A stretch of 8,397 bases of DNA from Sulfurimonas sp. (GTDB taxonomy: Bacteria; Campylobacterota; Campylobacteria; Campylobacterales; Sulfurimonadaceae), in NCBI GenBank assembly GCA_015487435.1, contig WFPU01000047.1, forward strand, positions 1 to 8,397, read 5' to 3'. The notes beneath the pieces were generated by a model. It saw only the letters and a program-made list of their open reading frames with translations. It had not been told where the DNA came from and searched no databases. Made by a program: the position numbers and the translations under genes. Of the stretch, positions 1 through 6,414 are shown piece by piece. Every line of letters starts with the position of its first letter. The first letter of the stretch is position 1.

Positions 1-396
1 AATGGTCATTTTGAGTCAACAGGAAACTTTTTGTTCGGGGGTGAGGTAGATTATGGCTATCAAAGCTTCGAGTTCGCAAGTGGCACTACAAATGATATGT
101 CAACTTATGGCGGTCAGCTTCATCTTGGATGGACTTTTATTGATGATTTAAATGTGTTCGGTATTATCGGCTACTATGGTACTTCTATGGATTACACTTT
201 CTCTGATGGTTCTACTGATACTGTTACAGGTTATGGTATTCGTTACGGTGCAGGTGTTGACTATACAATTTGGGAGCATTTAAGTGTCGGTGTTGAATAC
301 ACAACTACCGATTACGATTTAACTGCTGGTGATGGTTCAAGTCTTGGAAACACGAAGTTTACAAATATCGGTGGTAACATTAAGTTCCGTTTCTAG
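1..396 (+). CDS. Outer-membrane beta-barrel protein, C-terminal part (5' end outside the window)
   Basis: The frame is open from the first base to a TAG at 394-396 and gives 131 residues with no credible start, so the gene begins upstream of the window. The visible part alternates polar and hydrophobic or aromatic residues in short strands (for example QLHLGWTF, VFGIIGYYG, LSVGVEYTTTDY) separated by Gly/Asp/Ser/Thr-rich turns, the pattern of a transmembrane beta-barrel. It ends in NIKFRF; a terminal aromatic residue is the usual BAM-recognition signal of outer-membrane proteins. There are no cysteines and no hydrophobic helix in this part. It is likely a small OmpW/OmpA-barrel or opacity-type porin, but the family cannot be fixed without the N-terminus. 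It seems unrelated to the downstream genes, from which it is separated by 215 bases. Confidence 0.8.
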   Translation, partial: NGHFESTGNFLFGGEVDYGYQSFEFASGTTNDMSTYGGQLHLGWTFIDDLNVFGIIGYYGTSMDYTFSDGSTDTVTGYGIRYGAGVDYTIWEHLSVGVEYTTTDYDLTAGDGSSLGNTKFTNIGGNIKFRF

Positions 397-430
397 GCTG
401 TTTTTTCTCCTTACTTTCATGTATTCTTCA

Positions 431-458
431 CACCGACTTGACTTTTATCTTGTCGGTG
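431..458. terminator. Stem-loop after the outer-membrane gene, possible terminator
   Basis: CACCGAC (431-437) and GTCGGTG (452-458) form a perfect 7-bp GC-rich stem around a 14-base loop, 35 bases after the stop of the barrel gene. No run of T follows directly, so it is not a textbook intrinsic terminator. It may still stop or stabilise the mRNA. I see nothing else definite in 397-611 apart from a possible TATTCT -10 box at 585-590 ahead of the next gene. Confidence 0.35.
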
Positions 459-611
459 CTAATGTCTTAGATGATAAATATTTTTATCAGTAGTTATTTT
501 ACAATTCTATAGTGCGACAACCTCAGTTGAGCAAAAATATATTTCATTTTGTGAATTATATCTATCTGCTCCTATCTTTTTTGATATTCTTACTAAAAAA
601 AAGGAACTCTC

Positions 612-2045
612 ATGGAAAACAAAGCAACGATACTCTGCCCTCAATGTCATACTCAAATTAATATTGAAGATGCTCTTTACTCTCAACTGCAAACTAAATT
701 TGATGCAGATTTTGAAAAAAAGAGAGAACAGTACAAAAAAGCACAAATAGAATTAAAACAAAAAGAAGAAGTTTTAAAACAACAGCAAGAGCAGTTTGAA
801 GATAAATTGCAAGATGCACTAGCACTTAGACTCAAAGCCAGAGAACAAGATTTAAGAACAAGTATTCAACAAGAGATGATGCAAATTAAAGAGCAAGAAG
901 AAGCACTTTTAAAAGAGGAACTTGCAAAGAAAAGTAAACAGCTGCTATTTTTGCAACAAGAAGCAGATAAAAAGCTCCAAGCTGCACTCCAACAAAGTAA
1001 AGAAGAACAAGCTGCTCAAATAAGAGCACAACTAGAACAAGAGAATGCTCTTAAACACAAAAAGTTAGAAGATGCCCTTCAAGAAAAGTCTGCACAGCTC
1101 CAAGAGTTTGAAGCAAACAAAGCAGAGATTGCAAAACTTAAAATGAAGATGCAAGAAGTTGAAGCAAAAGCCAAATCTGAAGCCCAAATAGAATTTTATG
1201 AAAAATTAGCAGAGGAGAAACAAAAGGCTATCCAAGAGGTCAATTCTCAACATGAACTCAAACTCAAAGAAGCCGAGGAAAAAGTACGACAAATGCAAGA
1301 ACAACTCCAAATTGCTCAAAGAAAAGCGGAGCAAGGTTCTATGCAAACACAAGGAGAGGTGCAAGAATTAGCGATAGAGGAATATCTCTCGGCTAAATTC
1401 CCACTTGACACTATTGAGGAGATTAAAAAGGGGCAAAGAGGAGCTGATTGCATGCAGATAGTTAATACTCCTGAGCTACCAAACTGTGGAAAAATCTATT
1501 ATGAATCCAAACGCACCAAAGAGTTCCAAAAGTCGTGGATAGAAAAATTCAAAGCAGATATGAGAGAAAAAGGTGCTGATGTTGGTGTACTAATAACGAC
1601 TGTTTTGCCAAAAGAGCTAGAGAGAATGGGATTTTATGATGGGATATGGGTTTGCACCTATGATGAATTTAAAGGAAGTGTAGCCCTTATCCGTAATTCT
1701 CTCGTTCAAGTCTCACTTGCAAAACTCTCGCAAGAGGGCAAAAATGACAAGATGTCACTACTGTATAACTATTTAACAGGTAATGAGTTTGCCATGCAAG
1801 TTGAAGCAATTGTTGAAGGTTTTAGTGCAATGCAAAGCGATCTTGACAGAGAAAAAAGAGCAATGGCAAAACTATGGAAGCAAAGAGAGAAACAGCTTGA
1901 AAAAGTACTTGACAATACGATAGGTATGTATGGCTCCATCAAAGGCATTGCCGGTAATGCAATAGCAAATGTACAAGCTCTTGAATTAGAGTACATTGCA
2001 GAAGAAGATGATGAAGAAAACTTAGATGTTAAAGAAGTAGAGTAG
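612..2045 (+). CDS. DUF2130 family protein: long coiled coil plus PD-(D/E)XK-like domain
   Basis: A 477-residue protein. AAGGA at 601-605, six bases before the ATG, supports the start. Residues 7-20 carry a CPQCH (CxxC) motif typical of the DUF2130 N-terminus. Residues about 30-245 are a nearly unbroken Lys/Glu/Gln-rich coiled coil. Residues about 250-365 are the globular DUF2130 region: GQRGAD (Asp279) followed by IYYESKRTK (Glu298, Lys300), which reads as the D...ExK active site of the PD-(D/E)XK nuclease fold. A second short helical section (370-440) and a very acidic end follow. This architecture resembles RmuC-type proteins in having a coiled coil before a nuclease-like core, but it is not RmuC itself. 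The family assignment is from recognition; the nuclease role is inference from the motif. No signal peptide or membrane segment is seen, so it is probably cytoplasmic. A weak TATTCT box at 585-590 could drive it. Confidence 0.85.
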   Translation: MENKATILCPQCHTQINIEDALYSQLQTKFDADFEKKREQYKKAQIELKQKEEVLKQQQEQFEDKLQDALALRLKAREQDLRTSIQQEMMQIKEQEEALLKEELAKKSKQLLFLQQEADKKLQAALQQSKEEQAAQIRAQLEQENALKHKKLEDALQEKSAQLQEFEANKAEIAKLKMKMQEVEAKAKSEAQIEFYEKLAEEKQKAIQEVNSQHELKLKEAEEKVRQMQEQLQIAQRKAEQGSMQTQGEVQELAIEEYLSAKFPLDTIEEIKKGQRGADCMQIVNTPELPNCGKIYYESKRTKEFQKSWIEKFKADMREKGADVGVLITTVLPKELERMGFYDGIWVCTYDEFKGSVALIRNSLVQVSLAKLSQEGKNDKMSLLYNYLTGNEFAMQVEAIVEGFSAMQSDLDREKRAMAKLWKQREKQLEKVLDNTIGMYGSIKGIAGNAIANVQALELEYIAEEDDEENLDVKEVE

Positions 2046-2408
2046 ATGTACATCTTTGCATATGGAACTCTAAAGCAGAGTTTTCATAACCACTACCTTT
2101 TAGAAAATGCCGAGTTTATTTGCGAAGCAACAACTAAAGAGAAGTATCCAATGGTCAACACAGAGGGATACTTCCCATACCTTTTAAATCAAAAAGGTGT
2201 GGGACATAACATTCAAGGGGAGGTATATAGGATAGATGATGCAATTTTAACGATGTTGGATGTTTTAGAAGGATATCCTGAACACTACACAAGAGAAACA
2301 ATTGAGGTGCTCTCAAAAGGTATCACGCTCAAAGCTTTAGTCTATTTTTTAAATGAAGAGTTAGACTATAGCTCACTGGAACTGCTTGAGAGATTTGAAG
2401 AAAAATAA
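2046..2408 (+). CDS. Gamma-glutamylcyclotransferase-like (GGCT/AIG2 family) protein
   Basis: A 120-residue protein, the usual size for the small bacterial GGCT-fold proteins. It begins with MYIFAYGTLK, carrying the YGTLK substrate-loop signature at residues 6-10. It contains GEVYRI (58-63) and LDVLEGYPEHYTRE (71-84), where Glu75 is the position of the family's catalytic acid. Relatives such as YtfP and GGACT release 5-oxoproline from gamma-glutamyl amines or peptides; the substrate here cannot be told from the sequence. The ATG lies immediately after the TAG of the DUF2130 gene (2043-2045), with only a weak purine stretch ahead of it, so translation is probably coupled to that gene. No export signal is visible and the protein should be cytoplasmic. 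The family call is firm; activity is inferred. Confidence 0.9.
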   Translation: MYIFAYGTLKQSFHNHYLLENAEFICEATTKEKYPMVNTEGYFPYLLNQKGVGHNIQGEVYRIDDAILTMLDVLEGYPEHYTRETIEVLSKGITLKALVYFLNEELDYSSLELLERFEEK

Positions 2409-2424
2409 TTACAAAGGAAAACCA

Positions 2425-2685
2425 ATGGAAACAATCACATTAGAATATTTTGAAAATATGCTAGATACTCTCTTTGAGGATGAAGAGGATTTAAAAAACT
2501 CTTTGTTAAAGCAGTACATGTATGATAAAGATAAAGATATTTTTATCACACCGAATAGTGAGTTGGATGAAGAAGATGACATCGAGTGTTTAAAGAAATT
2601 GCAAACACAAAGAGCGGGAATGGATTTATATCTTTATGTTGTAAAAGTTGATAGAGAAGATTTGCCAAAAAAACCTATAAAATAG
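2425..2685 (+). CDS. Small acidic protein of unknown function
   Basis: An 86-residue protein that I do not recognise. An upstream in-frame start at 2386 exists, but it would overlap the preceding gene. ATG 2425 is preferred because AAGGA (2414-2418) lies six bases before it. The sequence is rich in Asp and Glu (FEDEEDLKN, SELDEEDDIE), with alternating hydrophobic residues at both ends (ITLEYFENML, LYLYVVKV) that suggest a compact alpha/beta fold. There are no cysteines, membrane segments or recognisable catalytic motifs. It sits 16 bases after the GGCT gene and probably belongs to the same transcript. An acidic protein of this size could be a binding partner or inhibitor, but nothing here proves it. 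Confidence 0.7.
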   Translation: METITLEYFENMLDTLFEDEEDLKNSLLKQYMYDKDKDIFITPNSELDEEDDIECLKKLQTQRAGMDLYLYVVKVDREDLPKKPIK

Positions 2686-2760
2686 TTCTGTATAGGACTC
2701 TCTTCCATCTTACATGTGATAAGAGATATTTTACACAAAAAATCAAAAAAGGAAAAAATT

Positions 2761-3120
2761 ATGAGCTTTGCTAGTAATATGGATGCAATATATGATGATG
2801 TTTATAGATGCCTAACTGCAAACGGGGTTAATATAAAGGAGAATTGTATTTACATGGAGAATTCATCTGGAGAAACAATCGTTAAAGCAATTTCAGAAGA
2901 CACACCTCCAAGACACTTCTCTATGCGACTTTCAGACAAGTACATCGTATGTGATGATGATAACGCAATAAAGTTTGACTTATCACCTTTTAAAAAAGGG
3001 ATGGAATTTTCTGACCTTACAGAAGAAGAATTACAAGAAACAAGAGAAAATTACTACAACTACCTTATTGAAATCGGTGAGATGACCGAAGAGGAAAAGG
3101 AGGAGGCTTTAAAAGAATAA
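2761..3120 (+). CDS. Small acidic protein of unknown function
   Basis: A 119-residue protein from ATG 2761. A longer reading from GTG 2716 is possible, but AAGGA at 2749-2753, seven bases before ATG 2761, favours the shorter form. The N-terminal half (FASNMDAIYDDVYRCLTANG) looks helical. The middle is beta-rich with a polar turn (YMENSSGETIVKAI, HFSMRLSDKYIVCDDDNAIKF), and the C-terminal 40 residues form an acidic helix (DLTEEELQE, EMTEEEKEEALKE). No known family motif is seen. The 75-base gap before it has no clear terminator, so it may be co-transcribed with the small acidic gene upstream. Function unknown. Confidence 0.7.
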   Translation: MSFASNMDAIYDDVYRCLTANGVNIKENCIYMENSSGETIVKAISEDTPPRHFSMRLSDKYIVCDDDNAIKFDLSPFKKGMEFSDLTEEELQETRENYYNYLIEIGEMTEEEKEEALKE

Positions 3121-3153
3121 AGTTACGCTTATTTTTTTAGCAGAGGAAAGTTG

Positions 3154-4254
3154 ATGACGGATAATATTTTTATAATTTCAGATGCCAGCTATTCTAGTCG
3201 TACCAAGTGCGCAGGTTTAGGTGTCATAGATTTACATACTGGCAAAAAGTATTCTCACTCTATATCCAACATCCAAAGCTCCCATGTAGCTGAATATAGA
3301 GCCTTACTATTTAGTGTACGCATAGCTATCGAGAATGGTTACGACAATGTTGTGTTTGTTTATGATAATAGAGCTCTTAATTTAGATACACTCAAGTTGT
3401 GGCTAGTTGACAAGATAGATTCCTACCAGTTTCTTTGGCTCAAGAGGGTCTTTGTAGATGATGCTGATAAACTTGCGAGAAAAGCAAGAAGCTTACAAGA
3501 AAAACTTAGTATCAAAGATACCGTGCAAAAAAGGCTAGATGACGCAAATTTATTCCAAGCATTTAAAAGCTACTCGCAATCTAAAATCATCAGAGCATTT
3601 ATGAGTATTGCTAGTGATACTGAGTATGAAATTTTAAAGAGTTATAGATACAATCAACTCTATCCACCTGTTCTTGTAGAAGAGAGTAGTTTAGACTTTT
3701 TCAGTGATGTATATAATCTCCTTAAAGCCAAAAAGAACCGACAACGATTTTACAAATTTATCAATAGAAGTTGCAGTAAAAATATTGATGTAACCCAATT
3801 TCAAATCCCTAAATCTCAGGAACATTATATATCTGTCATCAAAAACATTATTGATAAACTGAGCAATATGGATGATACAACCAAAAAGAGGATAGTAAAC
3901 AATTTACTGCCACCTACCAATGAACATCAAAAGCTCAAAGCAAAGATTAAAAAACTCAAACAAAAACCATGTAAGGAGATAAGAGCTTTTTGTGTTGATA
4001 TTGCAAAAGATAAGGATAAGCAATTCCTCAAAAATTATTTTAGTGCCAAGAAAGCTGAGAAGTATGCTATGGATCGAGAGAGTGTGGAACTCTTCTTGGT
4101 GGTCTATTACCTTCTCTCTCAAAAATGCAAATCTTCATTTTTCAATTTCATTAAAAACAGACTCAAGGCAGATAAAAAACTTTCTAAACTGTTTTATGTA
4201 AGGGAGAAGGAATTTTATTTAAACTATTTACGAAACTTTATAAATCTAAAATAG
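3154..4254 (+). CDS. RNase H-fold protein with a long basic C-terminal region
   Basis: A 366-residue protein. ATG 3154 is chosen over the TTG just upstream (3151) because GAGGA at 3143-3147 is six bases before the ATG. Residues 5-112 form an RNase HI-like domain with all four carboxylates in order: Asp10 in IISDASY, Glu47 in HVAEYRALL, Asp71 in FVYDNRAL, and Asp105 in DDADKLARKA, which matches the last helix of RNase HI. Known members cut the RNA strand of RNA:DNA hybrids. The basic 'handle' helix of E. coli RNase HI appears to be missing, so the domain is compact. The remaining 255 or so residues are Lys-rich and helical (for example KLKAKIKKLKQK) and match nothing I know; they may bind nucleic acid. 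Retained catalytic residues suggest an active enzyme. It is not the housekeeping rnhA, which has no such C-terminal region. Confidence 0.75.
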   Translation: MTDNIFIISDASYSSRTKCAGLGVIDLHTGKKYSHSISNIQSSHVAEYRALLFSVRIAIENGYDNVVFVYDNRALNLDTLKLWLVDKIDSYQFLWLKRVFVDDADKLARKARSLQEKLSIKDTVQKRLDDANLFQAFKSYSQSKIIRAFMSIASDTEYEILKSYRYNQLYPPVLVEESSLDFFSDVYNLLKAKKNRQRFYKFINRSCSKNIDVTQFQIPKSQEHYISVIKNIIDKLSNMDDTTKKRIVNNLLPPTNEHQKLKAKIKKLKQKPCKEIRAFCVDIAKDKDKQFLKNYFSAKKAEKYAMDRESVELFLVVYYLLSQKCKSSFFNFIKNRLKADKKLSKLFYVREKEFYLNYLRNFINLK

Positions 4255-4264
4255 TGGTTTTTGA

Positions 4265-4270
4265 TATAAT
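4265..4270 (+). promoter_or_regulatory. TATAAT -10 box upstream of the candidate RNA
   Basis: A perfect TATAAT preceded by TTTTTGA, the T-rich upstream context typical of Campylobacterota sigma-70 promoters, with no recognisable -35 box. Transcription would begin about eight bases later at GGG (4278-4280), exactly where the palindromic RNA candidate starts. It lies 11 bases after the stop of the RNase H-fold gene. Confidence 0.5.
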
Positions 4271-4277
4271 TCTCCTT

Positions 4278-4352
4278 GGGTGTTGCTTTCATCCGCAACC
4301 TTACGGAACAGACATTTGCATGTATCTCCAAAGAGGCATGTTGCGACACCTT
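4278..4352 (+). ncRNA. Candidate structured small RNA or leader, unidentified
   Basis: GGTGTTGC (4279-4286) can pair over eight positions (one G-U) with GCGACACC (4343-4350), closing a molecule of about 75 bases. Inside it, GCAAC (4295-4299) can pair either with GTTGC at 4282-4286 or with GTTGC at 4340-4344, giving two mutually exclusive folds. ACAT (4313-4316) and ATGT (4319-4322 region) can form a short inner hairpin around TTGC. The 5' end falls just after a perfect TATAAT, and a pyrimidine-rich stretch ending in six T (about 4369-4375) follows. The 5' part loosely resembles proteobacterial 4.5S RNA, but the conserved SRP core GGAAGGAAGCAG is absent, so I do not call it ffs. It could be a free RNA or part of the leader of the downstream hipB gene. 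Confidence 0.35.
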
Positions 4353-4388
4353 CCACTTCTTATCCTTATTTTTTACAAACTTTTAAAC

Positions 4389-4418
4389 TTGCAATAATAT
4401 GTCTTAATTCGATATAAT
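4389..4418 (+). promoter_or_regulatory. Promoter of the first hipB-hipA operon
   Basis: TTGCAA (4389-4394) and TATAAT (4413-4418) are separated by 18 bases, a reasonable sigma-70 promoter. The start would be near 4425, leaving a leader of about 20 bases before ATG 4446. The -10 box lies inside an inverted repeat, which suggests control by the antitoxin. Confidence 0.55.
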
Positions 4419-4422
4419 ATCG
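4410..4422. promoter_or_regulatory. Inverted repeat over the -10 box, candidate HipB operator
   Basis: CGATAT-A-ATATCG is a 13-base inverted repeat with a one-base centre that contains the TATAAT box. HipB-type antitoxins bind as dimers to palindromes at their own promoter and repress it, so a repeat at this place is a natural operator. No binding data are visible from sequence. Confidence 0.45.
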
Positions 4423-4445
4423 TTAAACTTATTATAGTAGGCATT

Positions 4446-4760
4446 ATGATAGAATTAAAAACACCCTCAGAAATTATAGATTCTCTTGTTGAAAATATAG
4501 AAAAAACTAGAAAACAGATGAAACTAAGACAAGTAGATTTATGTGAGATAGCAAATGTTCCTCTTGCTACTTATCAGTCATTCATATATAAAAAAAACAT
4601 CAACTTGGTTAGTCTGATTAAGATAATGTATTCTTTGAAAATGTGGGATAATTTAGAGGGGCTTATCGCCTTTGAAGAGATAAAAACTATAGAAGATATA
4701 AGATTGGCAAAAAAACAGCAACAACTTCCAAAAAGAATAAGGAAAAGTAGTGAAAAGTGA
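4446..4760 (+). CDS. HipB-type antitoxin, XRE helix-turn-helix (first module)
   Basis: A 104-residue DNA-binding protein. Residues about 15-75 form a Xre/Cro-type fold: LRQVDLCEIANV (27-38) is the second helix and PLATYQSFIYKKN (39-51) the recognition helix, followed by NLVSLIKIMYSLKMWDNL. The C-terminal part is basic (LAKKQQQLPKRIRK) and overlaps the toxin start. HipB proteins bind their HipA kinase partner and repress the shared promoter; the position directly ahead of a hipA gene and the 11-base overlap (4750-4760) support that role. The start is the ATG at 4446; the ribosome site ahead of it is weak (AGTAGG). It is little related to the second antitoxin at 6415, so the two modules are not simple duplicates. 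Confidence 0.85.
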   Translation: MIELKTPSEIIDSLVENIEKTRKQMKLRQVDLCEIANVPLATYQSFIYKKNINLVSLIKIMYSLKMWDNLEGLIAFEEIKTIEDIRLAKKQQQLPKRIRKSSEK

Positions 4761-6267
4761 TGATTTACTCGAAGTAGAAGCGTTTATCTATGGTATGAAG
4801 ATTGGAACATTGAGCTTGTATCAAAATAGAGTTTATTTTGACTATGATGATGAGTTTAGAAGCAAAAATATTAATATATCTCCTCTTAAGCTTAATATTA
4901 AAGAGCATAGTAAGGGATATACAAATAGAGATAATTTTGAGGTATATCAAGGGATGGCAGGGGTATTCTTTGATAGTTTACCTGATAAGCATGGTATGCC
5001 ATTTATATATAGATATTTTGAAAATAAAGGTTTTAGAAAAGATGAAGTCACATTGCTTCATAAATTAATCTTCATAGCAGACAGAGGTATGGGAGCGATA
5101 GAGTATAAACCAAAGGAGCATCAAGACTTTGAGGATATCCAAAAAACTGTATCCGTAAAAAATATGCGAGAAGATATGATTAAAGTGCTTCAAAAGCAAG
5201 GAGATGATTATTCTATAGATATGCTTATGAATATTATAGACAGTGCCTCTCCAATTGGCGGTGCCAGACCTAAGATGTTAGTGACATATAATAGCGATAC
5301 AGAGCAGATTAAATACAACAATAAAATTTTAGATGAAGGTTTTAGCAGAGCGATTATAAAATTTGATGAAGTGTATCCAAATAAGGATGGAGTCGATGAA
5401 AGCATCGGGTTTACTAAAATGGAGTATCTCTATTTAACTCTTGCTAAAGAGTGTGGCATTGATGTACCAAATATCTATTTACATGAGGAGAATGGCGAAC
5501 ATCATTTAATCATAGAACGGTACGACAGAGATAAAGATGATAATAAAATTCATACCTGTAGTGCTTCTGGTCTGATGCATAAAGATATAAGTGTTGCAAA
5601 AGGGATGTCATACGAAGAACTCTTTAGATTTACCAATATTGTGTGCACCAAACAATCAACAGTTAAGGAGTTGTATAAAAGAATGGTTTTTAATGCTCTT
5701 GCTTTTAACTTAGACGACCATGCCAAGAACTTTGAATTTATGATGAGCAGAGATGGAGATTGGGATTTAGCTCCTGCATACGATATAACATATTCAAAAG
5801 GTTTTCTACAGGAGCATTTATCAACCATCAATGGAAAAGGGAAAGATTTTGTAGTGGATGATTTTTTAAAGGTTGCAAAAGAAAATTTAATTCAAAAAAG
5901 AGAGGCTATTGAAATCATCCATAATATAGCTACTAAATTATTAGAATTTGAGCAAAGAGCAAGAGAGTTAAATATTAGTGAAGACAATATTCATGAATGT
6001 GTTACTGATATACAAAGCCAAGTATCTGTAATACTTAGAGATGAACATTTAAAAGATATGAGTATAAACTTATCCTCTATCCATGAGGGAAACTTTGAAT
6101 CAGAAACAAGCGAAATAAAAAACGAAACATCGTTAAAAGATGCAGAAACCGCAAGAGATGAAGTAGAAGCAAATAACAAAGCAAAAATCGTTAAAAAAGA
6201 GACTACCGATTTAGGTATAAATACAGCACTAAATGAAGATATAGATGAATCAATTGCTCCTAAATAG
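4750..6267 (+). CDS. HipA-family Ser/Thr kinase toxin with extra C-terminal tail (first module)
   Basis: A 505-residue protein starting at GTG 4750, with AAGGA (4739-4743) six bases before it and its start inside the antitoxin gene. Residues about 7-120 are the N-terminal HipA subdomain (ISPLKL, GVFFDSLPDKHG, DRGMGAIEYKP). Residues about 155-400 are the kinase core: SPIGGARPK (167-175) as nucleotide loop, IIKFD (Lys204), IIERYDRD (255-261), the catalytic N-x-D-D-H-x-K-N at 320-327 (Asp322) and APAYDI with metal-binding Asp345. All key residues are present, so an active kinase is likely. HipA of E. coli phosphorylates GltX; the target here is unknown. Residues from Leu441 form a charged, low-complexity tail of 65 residues that is not part of standard HipA (usually about 410-440 residues) and is shared with the reading frame after the second toxin. 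Confidence 0.88.
   Translation: MKSDDLLEVEAFIYGMKIGTLSLYQNRVYFDYDDEFRSKNINISPLKLNIKEHSKGYTNRDNFEVYQGMAGVFFDSLPDKHGMPFIYRYFENKGFRKDEVTLLHKLIFIADRGMGAIEYKPKEHQDFEDIQKTVSVKNMREDMIKVLQKQGDDYSIDMLMNIIDSASPIGGARPKMLVTYNSDTEQIKYNNKILDEGFSRAIIKFDEVYPNKDGVDESIGFTKMEYLYLTLAKECGIDVPNIYLHEENGEHHLIIERYDRDKDDNKIHTCSASGLMHKDISVAKGMSYEELFRFTNIVCTKQSTVKELYKRMVFNALAFNLDDHAKNFEFMMSRDGDWDLAPAYDITYSKGFLQEHLSTINGKGKDFVVDDFLKVAKENLIQKREAIEIIHNIATKLLEFEQRARELNISEDNIHECVTDIQSQVSVILRDEHLKDMSINLSSIHEGNFESETSEIKNETSLKDAETARDEVEANNKAKIVKKETTDLGINTALNEDIDESIAPK
6070..6267 (+). repeat. Shared 3' toxin tail module, copy 1 (translated)
   Basis: 66 codons including the stop, encoding LSSIHEGNF and then a Glu/Lys/Thr/Asp-rich tail ending in APK. 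By my manual alignment it matches 8097-8294 at 160 of 198 bases (about 81%) with no insertion or deletion; after the HEGNF motif, 38 of 55 comparable residues are identical. There are nine synonymous and 17 amino-acid-changing codon differences, so constraint on the tail is weak to moderate. The 18 bases coding for IHEGNF are identical in both copies. Upstream of LSS the two toxins are not alignable at DNA level, so the homology starts abruptly. Confidence 0.92.
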
Positions 6268-6285
6268 GCTTATTAAATAATACAA

Positions 6286-6396
6286 AAGTATTAATATGAG
6301 AAAATAATTCAATTTTGCATATTATAATAATACTATAGTATATTTTAATTGACTTTCTCTTTCTCTCTTTGATATAATAATATTTAAGTATTAATA
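6286..6396. promoter_or_regulatory. AGTATTA half-sites and a palindrome around the second hipB promoter
   Basis: AAGTATTAATA occurs at 6286-6296 and again at 6386-6396, exactly 100 bases apart; the second lies at the predicted transcription start. The inverted form TAATACT is at 6328-6334, joined to a perfect 12-base palindrome ATACTATAGTAT (6330-6341) eight bases before the -35 box. These are plausible operator sites for the second antitoxin. The area is very AT-rich, so some repeats could be chance. Confidence 0.4.
6349..6378 (+). promoter_or_regulatory. Promoter of the second hipB-hipA operon
   Basis: TTGACT (6349-6354) and a perfect TATAAT (6373-6378) are 18 bases apart, with a pyrimidine-rich spacer. 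This is the best sigma-70 match in the window. The predicted start is near 6385, giving a leader of about 30 bases with AAGG before ATG 6415. It shows that the second module has its own transcription and does not depend on the first. Confidence 0.65.
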
Positions 6397-6414
6397 AAAT
6401 GAAAAGGCGACCTT

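Noticed and set aside
507..746. Open frame on the - strand across the start of the DUF2130 gene
   Set aside because: It overlaps the supported start and ribosome site of the + strand gene, and its Phe/Ser/Leu-rich product is typical of antisense AT-rich DNA.
1769..2053. Open frame on the - strand inside the DUF2130 gene
   Set aside because: A low-complexity Ser/Ala/Cys-rich translation that lies opposite a well-supported coding sequence; it is a shadow of that gene.
4278..4352. 4.5S signal recognition particle RNA (ffs)
   Set aside because: The GTTGC...CCGCAAC part near the 5' end and the closing stem resemble proteobacterial 4.5S RNA, but the near-universal core GGAAGGAAGCAG that binds Ffh is absent, so the identification is not supported.
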